64,000 bases of DNA, from the NCBI RefSeq assembly GCF_028769735.1, contig NC_088179.1, forward strand, positions 2,046,001 through 2,110,000, in the 5' to 3' direction. A model generated the notes under the pieces. It saw only the letters and a program-made list of their open reading frames with translations. It searched no databases and was not told where the DNA came from. How positions within the stretch are numbered: the first letter of the stretch is position 1; the number at the start of each line of letters is the position of its first letter. The position numbers and the translations under genes were made by a program. The stretch is from Zonotrichia leucophrys gambelii (lineage: Eukaryota > Chordata > Aves > Passeriformes > Passerellidae). This document shows positions 49,901-63,400 of this stretch, piece by piece.

Positions 49901-51049
49901 GAAGGTTTGCCTTTAATTCAACTGCAGGAGTATTATCACAACTTCTGCAGGAAAAACTGCCATTTACACCCACAGAGGTCAGAATGCACAAAGGAACAGA
50001 CTTCTGGTCACTAGGACACATCTCTAGCACCCAAACCCAGTCAAATAATCTCTTCCAAAAGGAAAATAAGATTGTTTTACTTTCGTTACCCACTATAATA
50101 TTAATTTGGAAAAACTGAACAGAAAATACTAAGGACTTAAAAATTCAATCTACATTTTTTTCAAAAAGCTGAAAAAAACCACTATTTATTCCTATAACTC
50201 ATAACTCCCTTACACTATTCTGCAAATAAAGCAGTGCCTGACACTCAATGTGCTCAGAACTGCTCTCATACCAATACACACATCCTTGTCTGAAATTGTA
50301 GAACACTGGCAGTTCTCTCAACTAGGATATGTCTTGTGGGGCACAACTTAGTTCAAACTCAGCCCTCTGGACAAGTGAAAATGTGAACTTTCATCCCTTT
50401 TGCCAGCACAGCTGCAAGCCCCGATGCCTGCAGTGTAACATGAATGCTCTCTCAGATTCCAGCTCTGTGGAGCAATGAAGAGTTCCAAGTGCATCATTAC
50501 TGAGCCAATCTCCCACCTTAGGCTTCATTCCCTGGGTTGGAAATTTCTCATTGATATGGAAGGCCATTCTCCAAGGCAGGAAGAGCAGGTTCTGTATGAG
50601 TGAACTAGGCAGAAAATACCTGAACTCCACTAGCGATGGGGTCAGCTTCAACCTAGGTGTATCAATCTAGAGCCATTTTCATCTTTTCCTATAGATTTTT
50701 AAAAATCTATTTCTCCTTTAAAGATTACAGGAATTACCACACAGCAAACATCTTCTTAGTAAAATCTCTGCACTTGATCAGCACTCTGTGGGACTTGGTC
50801 ACAGACCATGATTCTCAACAACTTTCCAAATGCACCCAATTCAACAGCCAGCAATCTCTAGTGACACATGCTTCTGCCCTGGCCCTGCTTTCATGTGAAG
50901 AGGCAAGAACCACAAGTTATTTCCATCAGAGCCTTCATGAATTTCTTTAAATATATTTGCTAACCCGTAATTATGTAAGGCTGAAAGTCCAGCTTGCTCT
51001 TCCAAAACATTTAAAGTTTATCAACAAGAGGCTGCTGAGGGAGCTCTCT
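43965..51049. other. Unassigned intronic sequence
   Basis: No gene or recognised transposable element. A degenerate tandem of AATGCCCATTCCCATTCCC lies at about 45240-45285, and an A/C-rich AAACC run at about 47965-48000. Confidence 0.5.
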
Positions 51050-51055
51050 CCTGTC

Positions 51056-51440
51056 TGTGACCGTGTTCACAGGGGTCTGAGGAAGAGGGAGGAGATGAGG
51101 ATCTGACTCCACGTTTCAGAAGGCTTGATTTATTGTTTTATGATATATATTACATTAAAACTATACTAAAAGAATAGAAAAAAAGGATTTCATCAGAAGG
51201 CTGGCTAAGAATAGAACAGGAAAGAATGATAACAAAGGGCTGTGGCTCAGCTCTCTGTCTGAGCCAGCTGACTGTGACTGGCCATTAATTAGAAACAACC
51301 ACATGAGACCAATCACAGATGCACCTGTTGCATTCCACAGCAGCAGATAACCATTGTTTACATTTTGTTCCTGAGGCCTCCCAGCTTCTCAGGAGGAAAA
51401 ATCCTAAGGAAAGGATTTTCCATAAAAGATGTCTGCAACA
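51056..51440 (-). mobile_element. Solo LTR, ERVK-like family, copy D
   Basis: A 385-bp element beginning TGTTGCAGACATC and ending CACGGTCACA on the minus strand. Perfect 6-bp duplications CCTGTC lie at 51050-51055 and 51441-51446. AATAAA lies at 51129-51134 on the minus strand. It is close in sequence to copies A and B, in the same sense as GPC5, and has no internal viral sequence. A CR1 begins about 85 bp away. Confidence 0.9.
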
Positions 51441-51529
51441 CCTGTCCTTCAGCAAGCCAGGCACACTTTCCTGCTGGGAAGAAGGGCAGTGCATTGCTTT
51501 AGCATCTACATGTGTACCTGGGGCTTGGA

Positions 51530-51965
51530 ACTCCTACAATCATGCAATTAATTAGGCTGGAAATGACCTTTAAGGCCATCGAGTCCAACCATTAACCCAG
51601 CACTGCCAGCTCCACCAGTGAACCATGTCCCCAAGTGCCACATCCATGGCTTCTAAATCCCTCCACGGGTGGGGACTCCTCTGCCCTGCCTGTTCCAATG
51701 CTTGACAATTAATTAAATGTTCCCCAACATCCAATTCAAGCCTCCTCTGACACAACTTGAGGCCATTTCTTTTTACCCAGGAGAAGAGACCGACCCCATC
51801 TCACTCCATCATCACCAGTCTCCTCTCAGGGACGTGTGGAGAGCAAGAATGTCCCCCCAAGCCTCTTTTTCTTCAGGCTGAGCCCCCCCAGCTCCCTCAG
51901 CTGCCCCTGGAGCTTCAGCCCCTTCCCCAGCTCCCCTCCCTTCTCTGGACATTTTGTTCTTAAGA
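51530..51965 (-). mobile_element. CR1 LINE 3' fragment
   Basis: Reverse orientation CR1 3' region: TTAGGCTGGAAATGACCTTT, GCCATCGAGTCCAACCATTA, ACTTGAGGCCATTTC, AGGAGAAGAGACCGACCCC and TTCAGGCTGAG. About 435 bp are kept, the longest CR1 tail in the window. It includes the element's 3' end at low coordinates. Confidence 0.9.
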
Positions 51966-53937
51966 TTATTGTTCTGATCAGAACAGCATTCAACTTCCTA
52001 TCACAAGAAACTAACAGCACAGTATTGAAGTCTTAATTTCAGGAAAAATCATGTGAAAGGCTCATTACTTTTCAGTTTTGCTGCTTTGAGTGATTCGCTG
52101 CATAAAGTAAATGATGTGGAAAGTGGAGAACAGTTCAATTTCTATAGGCTATTAAAACAGAAATATGGGAGGCTGGGAGCAGGGAAAATAGTCATGCTGC
52201 AGGGGAGTGCTGGTCCATTTAGAACCACTGCACACTTCTGAGTTTTACAGAAACAAGAAAAATTATACTGAAAAATGAACTCCTTTTTTTTGAAAAAGTA
52301 TTGCCCATTATAAATCAAGCTCTGCAAGATACACAGAATAATCCTTGAATCTTCACATGCATTTGGCCACACTGACAGCTTGAGCATTAACTGCCACAAT
52401 ATAACTTCTACTACACAAAAGAATTTTGAAAATTCCTTTTTTCCAATCTGGATGGCCCCTGGTTTTAGAGTCATGAGATCATAACAATAGGAGCACTTGA
52501 TTTCCTTTTTCTGTATCAAAACTTCTGAGCGCTCTTAAAAGGAAGGTGAAAAACAAGATCCAAAAAAACCAACACTGCAGTCCAGACTTTATGATATTAT
52601 CAGTATGAAAATCAAAGTCAAACAAAAATTTTCTCATGACAAAGATTCATAAGAAAATCCTGGTTTGGTTTGGGGCACCTTGGCCTTGATGGATTTGATT
52701 GTCTGGTTCCTCTGGGCTGCACTGCAGTGCTTGTCCCAAACAAGCTCCTGGCAATATTCTCTCCTCCATATGCACAGAAATACCTTTTGAGGATGAAATT
52801 AAATTATGTCACTTGAAATCAAGGTGGAGTACTCACCAGGCTACTTGCTAAGCTGCTCCTACTAAAATAAAAGAGCCTAAATATTTTAGACTCCTATCCA
52901 AATCCCAAGCTTTAGAAGTCAGCACCTTTCCTCCAAAATCTCCTTGCCAGTAGCTCTGACTCTTAAATAAGGAGTTTCTGAATGAGGAGAATGGGATTCC
53001 TGCTGGGTTCCTCTTCAGGGACATCATTAACACTCACACTGAATCTTTCCAGCCTGTCTTTTTCTGCCCCACATCCTCTACATCTGCAGTACAGAAATCC
53101 TTCCCTTTCCTACAAACTGCAATGCCCCCAATCCCCACAGAGCCCGAGCTCCTCTTTACTCAGCAACTTTTCCTAAAAGACCTCACCCACCACTGACTGT
53201 TCACCTTCAGAAACATGATTTCACCTTTTTCCTCCAAAACTTCACTAGGGAGACCTGGGATTTCCTCCTCTTTCCCTGCAGACTCAAAGTGTCATGCAAT
53301 CCTTCCTCTGTCCCATAACGCTGCTGTGAGCAGCCACTTGCAGATGAAATAAATCCTGAGTGTTCCATGCCATTCTAACTGCCCTCCTGGCACTCTATCC
53401 TCAGCACACACAACTGAAAACACACAGCCAAAATCTCCTCTACTGCTGGAAAGCTCAGTTTTTCACTACCAGGGAATCTGACCTGAAGACTGACACTAAA
53501 GATGCACATCACTGACATGGCACGTGGAAAACCTGGGAGAGGTGAAGCTCTTCTACAATCCTCTGAGCATTTCTGAGCAGATTTCTGTCTCAGTATTCCT
53601 TAGATGATTCCTTGGCACCTTTATTTTAAGATATCCCAGAGGAAAAAGCGCGAAACCCAACTCTGTCCACTGCCATCCAATAACTTTATCCAGTTTAGAG
53701 GAAAAACTGGAAATTGAGACTGGAGTAGACACCAATAAGAGCAGACATGGAACTAAATCCTGTTCCTCAGATCTTACCTGTGTGCTTCTAATTCTGCCTT
53801 CAAGAGTTTGTGCATGTGCAGAATCAGAGCCTACAAGATCTCTGCTGACAGATTTAAATCATGGCCATAACACATTTGTCCTACCTGTATTTAAAGCCCT
53901 GGAAGTTAATAGTAATCATATAATACAGTAAAAAATT
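51966..53937. other. Unassigned intronic sequence
   Basis: No gene or recognised element. Pyrimidine-rich around 53000-53300. Confidence 0.5.
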
Positions 53938-54132
53938 AATATAATATAATATAATATAATATAATATAATATAATATAATATAATATAATATAATATAAT
54001 ATAATATAATATAATATAATATAATGTAATATAATGTAATATAATGTAATATAATTAATATAATGTAATATAATGTAATATAATGTATAATTAATAGTAA
54101 TATAATATAATATAATATAATATAATATAATA
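53938..54132 (+). repeat. (ATAAT)n array with ATAATGTAAT higher-order units
   Basis: The first half is a near-perfect ATAAT repeat. From about 54025 a G enters every second unit, giving a 10-bp unit ATAATGTAAT. After a break near 54090-54110 pure ATAAT units resume. Total about 195 bp. Confidence 0.95.
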
Positions 54133-54290
54133 TAGTATAACTATACTATAACTATAATATAGTATACTATGTTATATACAGTATATATATATTGTATATA
54201 TACTGTATATATATACTGTATATAACATACTATATACAGTATATATAGTATTTTATATATACAGTATAATATAATGATATTAATAAATAT
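54133..54290. repeat. Palindromic AT-rich repeat
   Basis: Directly follows the ATAAT array. Perfect 23-bp arms at 54168-54190 and 54207-54229 (right arm begins ATATATATACTG) are separated by 16 bp, with imperfect pairing continuing outward. The word TATACAGTATA recurs several times to 54268. It can extrude a cruciform. Confidence 0.9.
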
Positions 54291-56999
54291 TGCTTATCTT
54301 TTCTTTTTCACTAGAACCTAAACAGTTAAAATAGTTTGATTTGAAAATACACTTCAAAATTTATAAAAACAAAAAATAAAGACATCACTTTCTTTTGTTA
54401 GAAGATGTACTGATTGAAGAGAATATGTCAGAGAGTACTAAAAAACTCAAAGAAATCATCAACAGGCAACATGAGTTACTGTTCTGCCAAAAAACACTAA
54501 ACCCAACCTAGTGTAACAGTCCCAGATTTATTGGTCTGGAAAGAATAAAGAGCCTCTTGAGCCAAGAGATGTTAGTGCATTAAAAATTGCACTGGATCAA
54601 AACACTAGATATAATTTCACTAAGGGGAATCATTGAGGAGCATGGAATTTACATGGGGTTTCTCTACCCAGAATACATGAAGTCAGCATCTGGCTTCTTT
54701 TATTAAAAGTAGCATATTTTTGCCTTTTTCTTTAAATTTTTTCTGGAATAGCTCATTGTTATGCCGTGTAGCCAAAACCATTTTATTCTGCTGGCAAACA
54801 CGTTCAATGTGGATTTAATAAATAATATGACTGGGAAAGTAGTTAATAAATATTATTTTTCACCAGGAGATTCTGCTGCCTACAGTGAGAAGCTATCCAA
54901 GGTTAGTTTGAGACACTGACATGTGCCTGTGTGTTGATGTTTTGGACTGGGTTTTCTTATTAACAAGGCACCAGGCACATGACTTTTGATGTCCCAACAG
55001 AGCATTTTGATTTGAAAATGCAACGAGTGCCAAGTGCTGCTAATGCTGATCTAGGTGGGATTTTTAGCTCTATTTTTCTGGAATTCCAACATTATCAACA
55101 GGAGTCTTTTGACTGCAGGTGTAACTGCAAAGCACACGGGTTCTGTTCCAGGGAAAAACAAATCTGTTTAGTCAGAGATGCTGAGGAACATCCACAGAGT
55201 TAAGATTCAGTCTGGCTCTGATTTGAATCAAGTTGATGAATTGTAAATAGAAACACTCTAATCCCACACAGGGACAGCAGGGAACTCCCAGAGCCCCTCT
55301 GATGTGCTGAATGGGTTCTTTTAGAAAGGAATGCCACACTTCAAGAATGCTGATTGAAAAAAAAAAATCTTTTTCCATTAAAAAATAGGAGGAGGGCAAT
55401 TTCTTTTTTTTTAAATTGTCCCTGGCACCAGCCAAAGATATGCACACAGAGTTTTGATGAATTCTGATCCTCAGTTTATAAGCAACAGTGTCCACACTAC
55501 ACAATGTTCATGTGCCTTATCTCAGTGTGCTTTTCCAGCTATTTAACAGATCACACAAGGTCGTGGCTCAGACCTTAAAAGTAAAGATGTTGCACGTGGA
55601 AACCTTCTGGTGAAAATGAAAGGAAACAATAAGGCACAGTCTTTTGGGTCAGCAGATTATAAGGGTTCAGATTTGCTGGTGTCAGAATTATTACTTACAT
55701 TTTCAAAACAGATTTTAAGCTAAATGTAAGTGGTTCTCCCACTTTTTCTTTTATTATTATTATTCTTTTGGGAATGGTTTGGTGTGACCCTCCCATACAT
55801 TTCAACTTGATCTATAATTTTATGTTGACTGCTCACTGTCCTAACTCAGAATAATTCTGAAATAAATTCTGGGACTTGTTCTGGGTTACAAGTTTTTAGA
55901 AAACAAAACAAAAAGATCATACAGCTGAAGTTTTCACATGGCTTTCGACTGTAAAGGATATGCATGTTACTTCTCTATAATTGCCAACTACTAAAACATC
56001 ACATATAGATCCATGCTTTAATAATATATTTTAACCTAACAACATTAAAATGTTCTCAAAATAAAGTGGGATGAAAAATACTTGGAACTTTGTTTTATAC
56101 TGTATGTATATTTAAAAGATTAATTACTTTTTTTTTAAATTGAAGAGTAAAACTCTTTAATAACTAAAATGCCCAAGTCCTCCTCTCTCATGCAACGTGC
56201 ACAGCCTGAGATAATGCCAAAGGCAGAATCTAAACAGAGTCCAAATTTGAAAATAAAAGAATGAATACATCCACAGTTCTCTATGTTTATAAGCTACACT
56301 GGAAACAAAAAACAACCAACCACAAATAGCATCCAAATACTAACAAGAAAAAGCTTTTTTTCACTAACAGCTCAACACAAATATTAAAACCATTTCAGAT
56401 AAAATTTCATTTCCCAAATCACGGATCAACAACTGCATCAGTTTTAAATAACAAGCCAAGATGAGAATGTGTCCAAATTACTCTAAAGGTCATCATAAAG
56501 GCCTAATTCCATTTTTATACCCAATTTTTTATTTAAACAAATTGTCATGCATGCGAATCTGAGAAATTCAAAGGTTAGCGTGTAAATAGACTTGAGTTCC
56601 TTCACTCTCGAGCCCCCAGGCTGTCGAAACTCATATCCTGGCAGACCAATAAAACTTGTATGAAATCAAAATGTTTGATCTCCAGAATGCTGAGTTCTTT
56701 GGTCCCAAGCCAATAAAGAACCTAACCATGTGTCTGTCTGTCTTTAAAGCACATGAATCCAGGGCTGACCCTCACTTGAGCAGCCAGTGAGCCACAGCAA
56801 ATGGCTGTGGAAGGAAGATGAGAATGAGGAGCTGTCCTGAGGCATCCAGAATCTTATTTGACAGAACAACAATATATTGAGTGTTCAGATTCTTTTTCAG
56901 ACAGACTGGACTGTGCAGCACAGCCCTCCTAGGCTGGAAGACCCCAAGCATCTTCAGGTGATGCACTGCAGACACTGAGTGCCTGCCTTAGGTTGAAAG
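54291..56999. other. Unassigned intronic sequence
   Basis: AT-rich intron; no gene or recognised element. Short A or T homopolymers near 55350-55410. Confidence 0.5.
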
Positions 57000-57490
57000 A
57001 TTTATCTGGGGGTGTGTTCCATCCCCATCTGTCAGAGCTGGGGCAGTTCTCTGCTGTCCATGGGCAGTTGTTTCTTTATCTCTCCCCCAGCCAACCCTCC
57101 CTCCAGGAGATCTCTGCTGTCCATGGCCACTGAGTGTCCCTGCAGGGCTGATCCAATCCCAGCATCCCATGGGGAGATGCTCCGCCCAGGGGAGGAGCCA
57201 AGCATTCCTACCTGGATCCAATCTGAGCCTGGCACAGCACAGCAGCCTTTGCCCCCTGCATTGCCAGAGGAGCAGCTTTTTCCTTACTTTGACTCTGTCC
57301 GGGTTGTTTTGTATTACTGCATTGTTTATTTTTTATTTTCTCCCCTAATACAGAACTGTTATTCCCATTCTCATATCTTTGCCTGAGAGCCCCTTAATTT
57401 CAAAATTATAATAACTCATAGGGAGGGCGTTTACATTTCCATATCAGGGGAGGCTCCTGCCTTCTCTAGCAGACACACCTGTCAGGGTGT
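57000..57490 (-). mobile_element. Probable ERVL-like solo LTR
   Basis: Read on the minus strand it opens with GACAGGTGTGTCTGCTAGAG, AAGGCAGGAGCCTCC, then TTATAATTTTGAAATTAAGG and GGCTCTCAGGCAAAGATATG. These are words I associate with a common passerine LTR. The expected outermost bases and a target-site duplication were not found, so both ends are approximate. A stretch TCTGCTGTCCATGG occurs twice inside (near 57050 and 57113). Confidence 0.6.
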
Positions 57491-60400
57491 AATCTCACCA
57501 CACAAATTTTTAAGCAACATTCAGTGCCAGAACAGCTCCATTCTGACTCCTGCTTAAACAGGACCTTGTGCTGCACCAGCACAGGGCCTGGTGGCACTTG
57601 ATATGACAGCAGTCCCAAAAGGTGTGTCACAGTGTGTGAGGGGAAGAGTGGGTGGGCTGGAAGCCTGCACTTTGCTTTTAGTATTTCATTGTATTGATCT
57701 TGAAATAAAAACTCACTAAAACTTGCTATAAAGCCCATCAGTCATAAAACAAGATCAAAAGCAGACCTATAGAAAAGATGTCTGCTTGAGGAAAAGACCT
57801 TGATGACGGTTTCAGAAATACAAGAAAGCACATCCTTAAATAATGTTTATAGCCTCAAAACTGCTCTGTTCAGACAGATTATAAAATTAGATAAAACTAT
57901 CTATTGCCTTGAGTGATGACAGGAAAATGAACGCTTCATCCTCTACAGAACCAGGAATCTTCAGATAAGATTTGTCTCTGCCATCACAAGATAAATCACC
58001 GTGGGTCTCATGCTGCTGTGATTTACACCAGCTACACCTGGTGCAACTCGAAAGCCTTCACTCAACTTACTCCACCTGCAAGGAGCCATGAGGAGAATCA
58101 GTCTTCTGATACAGAGAGATAACTTAAAGATCTTTGAAACCTTCATTAGTTCTTTGCATTTTCCTTGAAGCTGTGCCATCCCCAGCCTTATTTTATCTTT
58201 GTTATTCATCAGCATGTTATTTCTAAGCCTGCAGTGGGTAGATGTGCAGGTACGTATTTCTTTTTATACAGCTTTTTCTACTTGTCTTATTTGTCCTTGA
58301 ATTCTTGGGTATTCCTTTCTGCAAAAGTAAAATCATTGTTGAGGCTAGTCCTGCTGCTCTGACCTAATGAACACACTTAGGAAAAAGAAAGGGAGGGAGG
58401 GAGGAAGTTTGGTGAATACTTAAAAAGAGATGACAAATCTCATAGCCCATTAGAAAAATGTCTAGATTACAAGGCAAAAAATTACAACAAATTCTGATTC
58501 AGACCACTGAAATTACACAATAAAGCATACCTGACTCACTAAAAAGCTCCCCTCCACTCTGAATTATGCACTCAGAAGAAATGACAGCTCATGCTATCAA
58601 GTGCCATGTGCAGGTGTTTAAGGCATGCAGGAAAGTGAGTGACTGACCCACAGGATCCACACACACACAGCAGCTCCCTGCCAGCAGGACACACTGAAAT
58701 GAGGGGACTTTTCTCCTCTTTAAACCAAACCCCCAGCTCCAGACCCAGCTGCTGCAGAAGCAAACTGCTCAGCAGGGTGAGAGGGATGCCAGGTGTGTGC
58801 ACAACAGCCACAGATACCCAAAACAGAACTGGTGTGGAACAGTAACAGCTCTGCTGGAAGGATGGCTGGCTGAGGATACTGGAAAATGAAAGGTTAATAG
58901 GGAAGGATGGCATCTGTTATGACATGATTTGATACTCTGGACACAGAAATTCTTCAGCCACAGAACTCGGAAGGTCTCAGACTGAAAACCAGTCCATTTT
59001 TCTTCCCCACTGTATTGGCATGGCTAGTGAAACAAAATATCTCTGTTTTGTTTGAACCCCAACCTTCTCTCATACCCTTGCAGAAGTTACTCTGCACATT
59101 TGAATATCAAAGCATTGGTCTTTTTCCTCCAAATTTTGCCACCACATACAGAAGCAGCAAGAGTGAGGTAGATGTGATAAACAGTCTCAAAATCTGAAGG
59201 GAGGTGGTGGTGAAAGAGTATTTTTGCTGCTACATTTAGCATGTGAGCTAAAACATTAGGAGGTTATAAGAGTAATGTTGTTTTAAACAAAAATTAACTA
59301 CAGCGGGTCTTGGTTCTTTATACATTTACGTTCTCTGCAGGACCAATCTCCATAAATTATATTATTAAATCCAAATAAAAAGGAGAAGTGCCTGCCTCTC
59401 TTTGCATATGTATATATCAGTCAGTACTTTACATTTTTTGTATCTCATATTTTCTTTTGGCAATTCCTGACTTTCTCCTGTCCCCCAGCAGGACCCAATG
59501 AGTGATCCTTCTCTCAGGAATCCACTTTTGCAGGTTGCCAGGAGGAGGATTTCAGTAATGAGTTCAAGCTGGCTCGTACCCATTGCAGTTCACTCATTTG
59601 CCGCTTAACAATATATTCCATGGCACATCCCAATAAAGTAATCTTCACTGGGGAAACAGAACCCTTCCCTTTTCTTTGGCATCATAATTGAAAAGCTTTA
59701 GTTTCATTCTGTCCTTGGAGCCAGGGCCCAAGCTCAATTAAATCAGTGCAAAGATTATCAGGGTTTTTAACTCCTCCTGGACCACAGCCAAGGTGAATGC
59801 TACATTCTGTTTTGTAAGGACTACATACATTTAAATCAGAGAAGACTTTCTCATTCCTGTGTTTGCAGGTAAAAAACAATATCCATCTTGGTAAGAGCAG
59901 CTTCATCACTCACTGGTGCTATATCCTCCTAATATCTGCCAGCACTGCTCAGCAGCTTCATGCTCAGGGACAGAACCTGCATGCCTGAGAGCGCTCACCT
60001 TCATGAGAGTTATAAATATCAGCCACTGCCACATCAATCCTGACACTGACTCCAGGACAGCAGTGGCTGCAGCAGGAACTTCTCAAGGAAACACTTCTGA
60101 ATCACTGAAATTCCCTTTACTCCCAGTGCACAGATGCGCTCTTCCATTATCCCCAAGGGTACTGAAATTAGTTACACACATGAAGACTGAAATATTCATA
60201 ACTAATCCCAAACAATCAAGAGAAGAGCAGTCGGGGTTAAAAGGATTCTCCCTCCTGCAGCTGGTCTGCTGTTTCTTTAATTTCACATTTGTTTGCTAGT
60301 GCCCCCAAACAGTAATTTTTTTTTTTTGCAATAAATTTGGTGGCTTTCACATTTTCTGACCATTTTTTCCCAGCTGACTATACTTGAAGAAGTCAGTATT

Positions 60401-63400
60401 TCTGGAGTGCTAAGTTTAAAGCATTAAAAAAATTAAAACTATTCCTTACATTTAGATATTTATATTTGTACCCTTTAGACCTACTCCCCATTCTGTGAGC
60501 CATTATTTTGTCTGCAGTACTCCAGCATTTTATACCTCATGTTTACAACTACCATGTGCTCCTTTTCTGTCAAGTTTAGTGAAGAAGAAAGGATGAAATG
60601 TGCTATAGGAGGTGAGTCCTGCCAAACCCCAACAGCCTCTTTTCACCCCATTATTTAAAAAAAAAGTGCCTCAGATTTAGCAGTCTGTAAGAGCACTTCA
60701 GAGACCCACACATCTCTGTGCTTTTAAAAGATAAAAATTTCTCATATTTAATGTTAATTGCACAACTATATGACTGGCAGCTGGATCATTTCCTGCTGAG
60801 TGAGATGCAGAAATAGCCCTGATTTTTGACTTCTAGTCCACAGGAAAACATAAAAATCAGCTCTTTGCCACATGTCAGAAGTTCTCCTTAGAGCAATCTG
60901 CACAGGCAGGAACAGAAGGAAGGTATTCCAGAGAGATTGGGCCACATTTTATTAGGACTTTCACACAACCACCTGGCCCAGAACTGCTGAGAGAGAAAAG
61001 GAGGATATCACACATGAGGAAGTGATTAAATGCATGTAGAAAAGACATTCTAGCTTGGATAACTGCTTTCTGTCTGCTGGTCAGCTGTTATTTCTCAGAA
61101 TGCTATTTATCCACCCAAAATTCCTGCCTAGCCAGCTGTATGAGCACTGTGCTTGGGTGGATCAGCCTGGTCATGGAGAGAAGGAATGAGGAAAGGTTCC
61201 TGGAGCAGTGAGCTCTGCACAAGGTGTCATGGGGCACAGGGCTTCAAACATTCCAGCAACCCCTGGTCATGCATGGAAAATGCAGATACTTCCAGGAAAC
61301 CTTCTCAAAACACAGCTAAAAAGGGCAAAAAGATCTATAAGTTCCATGTTTCCACATGTGCATCTCTAAAATCCTGGTAGCAGAGACACACAGTGGATTG
61401 TTATGAAAAGCATCTACTCCTGTCCACAGCCTTCTGTTTACAATAAATGCTGTGAAACCCTACAAAAGCAATAACAGAAAGGGTAAAATAATTATTATAT
61501 CCCCTACAGACACACCTCTTTTCCCACAGCAATCTAAAAGAGGCTGAAGGAAGCTCTCACAAGCATTTGAGAGAACAAATCAGAAAAAAAGTTACACAAC
61601 TGCAAAACAGTCATAGCAAAAAGAGTAAGAACTATTAAAGCTCTTCTTTCTGTTAAGAATCCATGAAGGCTTGCATCAATACTTACCTTCCAAATGTAAA
61701 ACATGTAATTTTAGGATGGTACAAAGACACAAGTCTCAACACAGCAAAATGAAGAGAGCCAATCTCAAGCCTTTCTCTTTCCACTGAAGATTCAGAGCAG
61801 ATGAAGTTATTTTCAGCAGGAAAAAACTGTTGGATCCTCTCACATCTGAGAAAAAACACCCTTTAATTATTATGAATAGGCCTGTAGGACTGAGGGAAGG
61901 GTCTGGGAGAATGCATGGAAGACAGGACCCATGAATTCCTTAATTCCATGTCCTATTCTTACACTGCTTTCACTCAGATTCACTCCTAAGCCCAGAGCTC
62001 CTCCACAGCAAGTCTGAAGAACAGGGGGAGGGTGAGTGGTTTTGGTTTGTTAATTTAACATTTTTTTAATTTTGAGATTTTTTAATAGATGTGTTGATGA
62101 GCATGGTGGGCTTTAGTGTTGGTTAACAATGTATTTATTTTATTTATTGTTGTGAGATAGGATTAGGAGAAAGGTAAAGTAGGTTTAACATTTTAAAAGG
62201 GTATAAAGGTTTTATTAATAGTAATTAAAATTAAAAAGCTGATAACATAAAGAAATAAAACTTAAAATTTTAAGTTTCAATTTCAATGGGAAGCTGCTAG
62301 GAAGGAGCATCAATCCTTTCCCCACTGAAATGGATAGGAAATAATGCAGCACATTTTATTTTTAACACAAATTTTCCTAATCCTCAAATCTGAATGTAGA
62401 GAAAATGTCTTGAGCTTTTTGTCAGGCTGGTGACAATTAAGAGATTCAGTACTTTAAAAAGTCTCAGGAAAACAGCAAAGAAAAGGCACAATCCAATAGC
62501 AGCTTCCAGAATATTTACACTCCATCTGCAAGGTCTGAAGTGGAGAAATGCAATCCAAACAGATGTCCATGAAAAAGGCACAGGACCAGGAATCCACTTA
62601 ATTACTTCAATTAACTTCAAATCTGATATGTTGCACATGTCATTTCACTGATATTTCTGAAGACAGATGGAAAGCCATGTCCATTAAAAAACATATGGAA
62701 AAGTCAGTTTTAGTGAGAATTGTGTTGACACACCATGGATTTGAGCAGACACCTCTACATGGCTATAGCACAGCAGCTACTTGGATAACTGGTATTTCCT
62801 TAGAAATGCCACTCTCCCCACACTGGTGTACACAGGGCTGCTCCAAAGCACGTCCAACACCCTTGCCATGGGGCAATCACAAAAAAAAGTCACAAAAAAA
62901 GGACACAAACATAAAAAGAAAACCACACCAGCAGGGTTTGTTTCCTTACCTCCAAAGTCTGCTACAATTCTAAAAACTTTTGAACATATTTTGTCTGACG
63001 TAATTTAAAATCAAGTACATCTCTTTTTAAACTGAAGTCTCCTCCAAGCCTGCCAACCCCAAACCTCTCAGCTGGAGGGTGAGCAGGCAAGCCATGACAC
63101 TGCAGAGCATCGAGGAAATTGAGCTAAGGTCCAACATGATTCTGAAATCTGATCTAAAAATCCCAACATGGCTCAGAACGCTCTCTCTTACACTGAAAAG
63201 CATGATCCTGTTGGTTTTGCACACCTTCCATCTGTCTGTGCTCCTGCCTCTTGTGGATCTACCCACAGGGACTTAGGGCTCTATCTGCAGCCCTAACCCA
63301 TCAACAGAATACCCCACAACAGCAACGAGTCACTTTATGCCAATAACTGTGTGAAAAGAAAACTTTATTCTCTTTTTTCACAACTAGACACACCTAACAG

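Noticed and set aside
59916..60299. Plus-strand frame of 127 codons
   Set aside because: No motif, no splice sites in register and no conserved neighbours; treated as chance.
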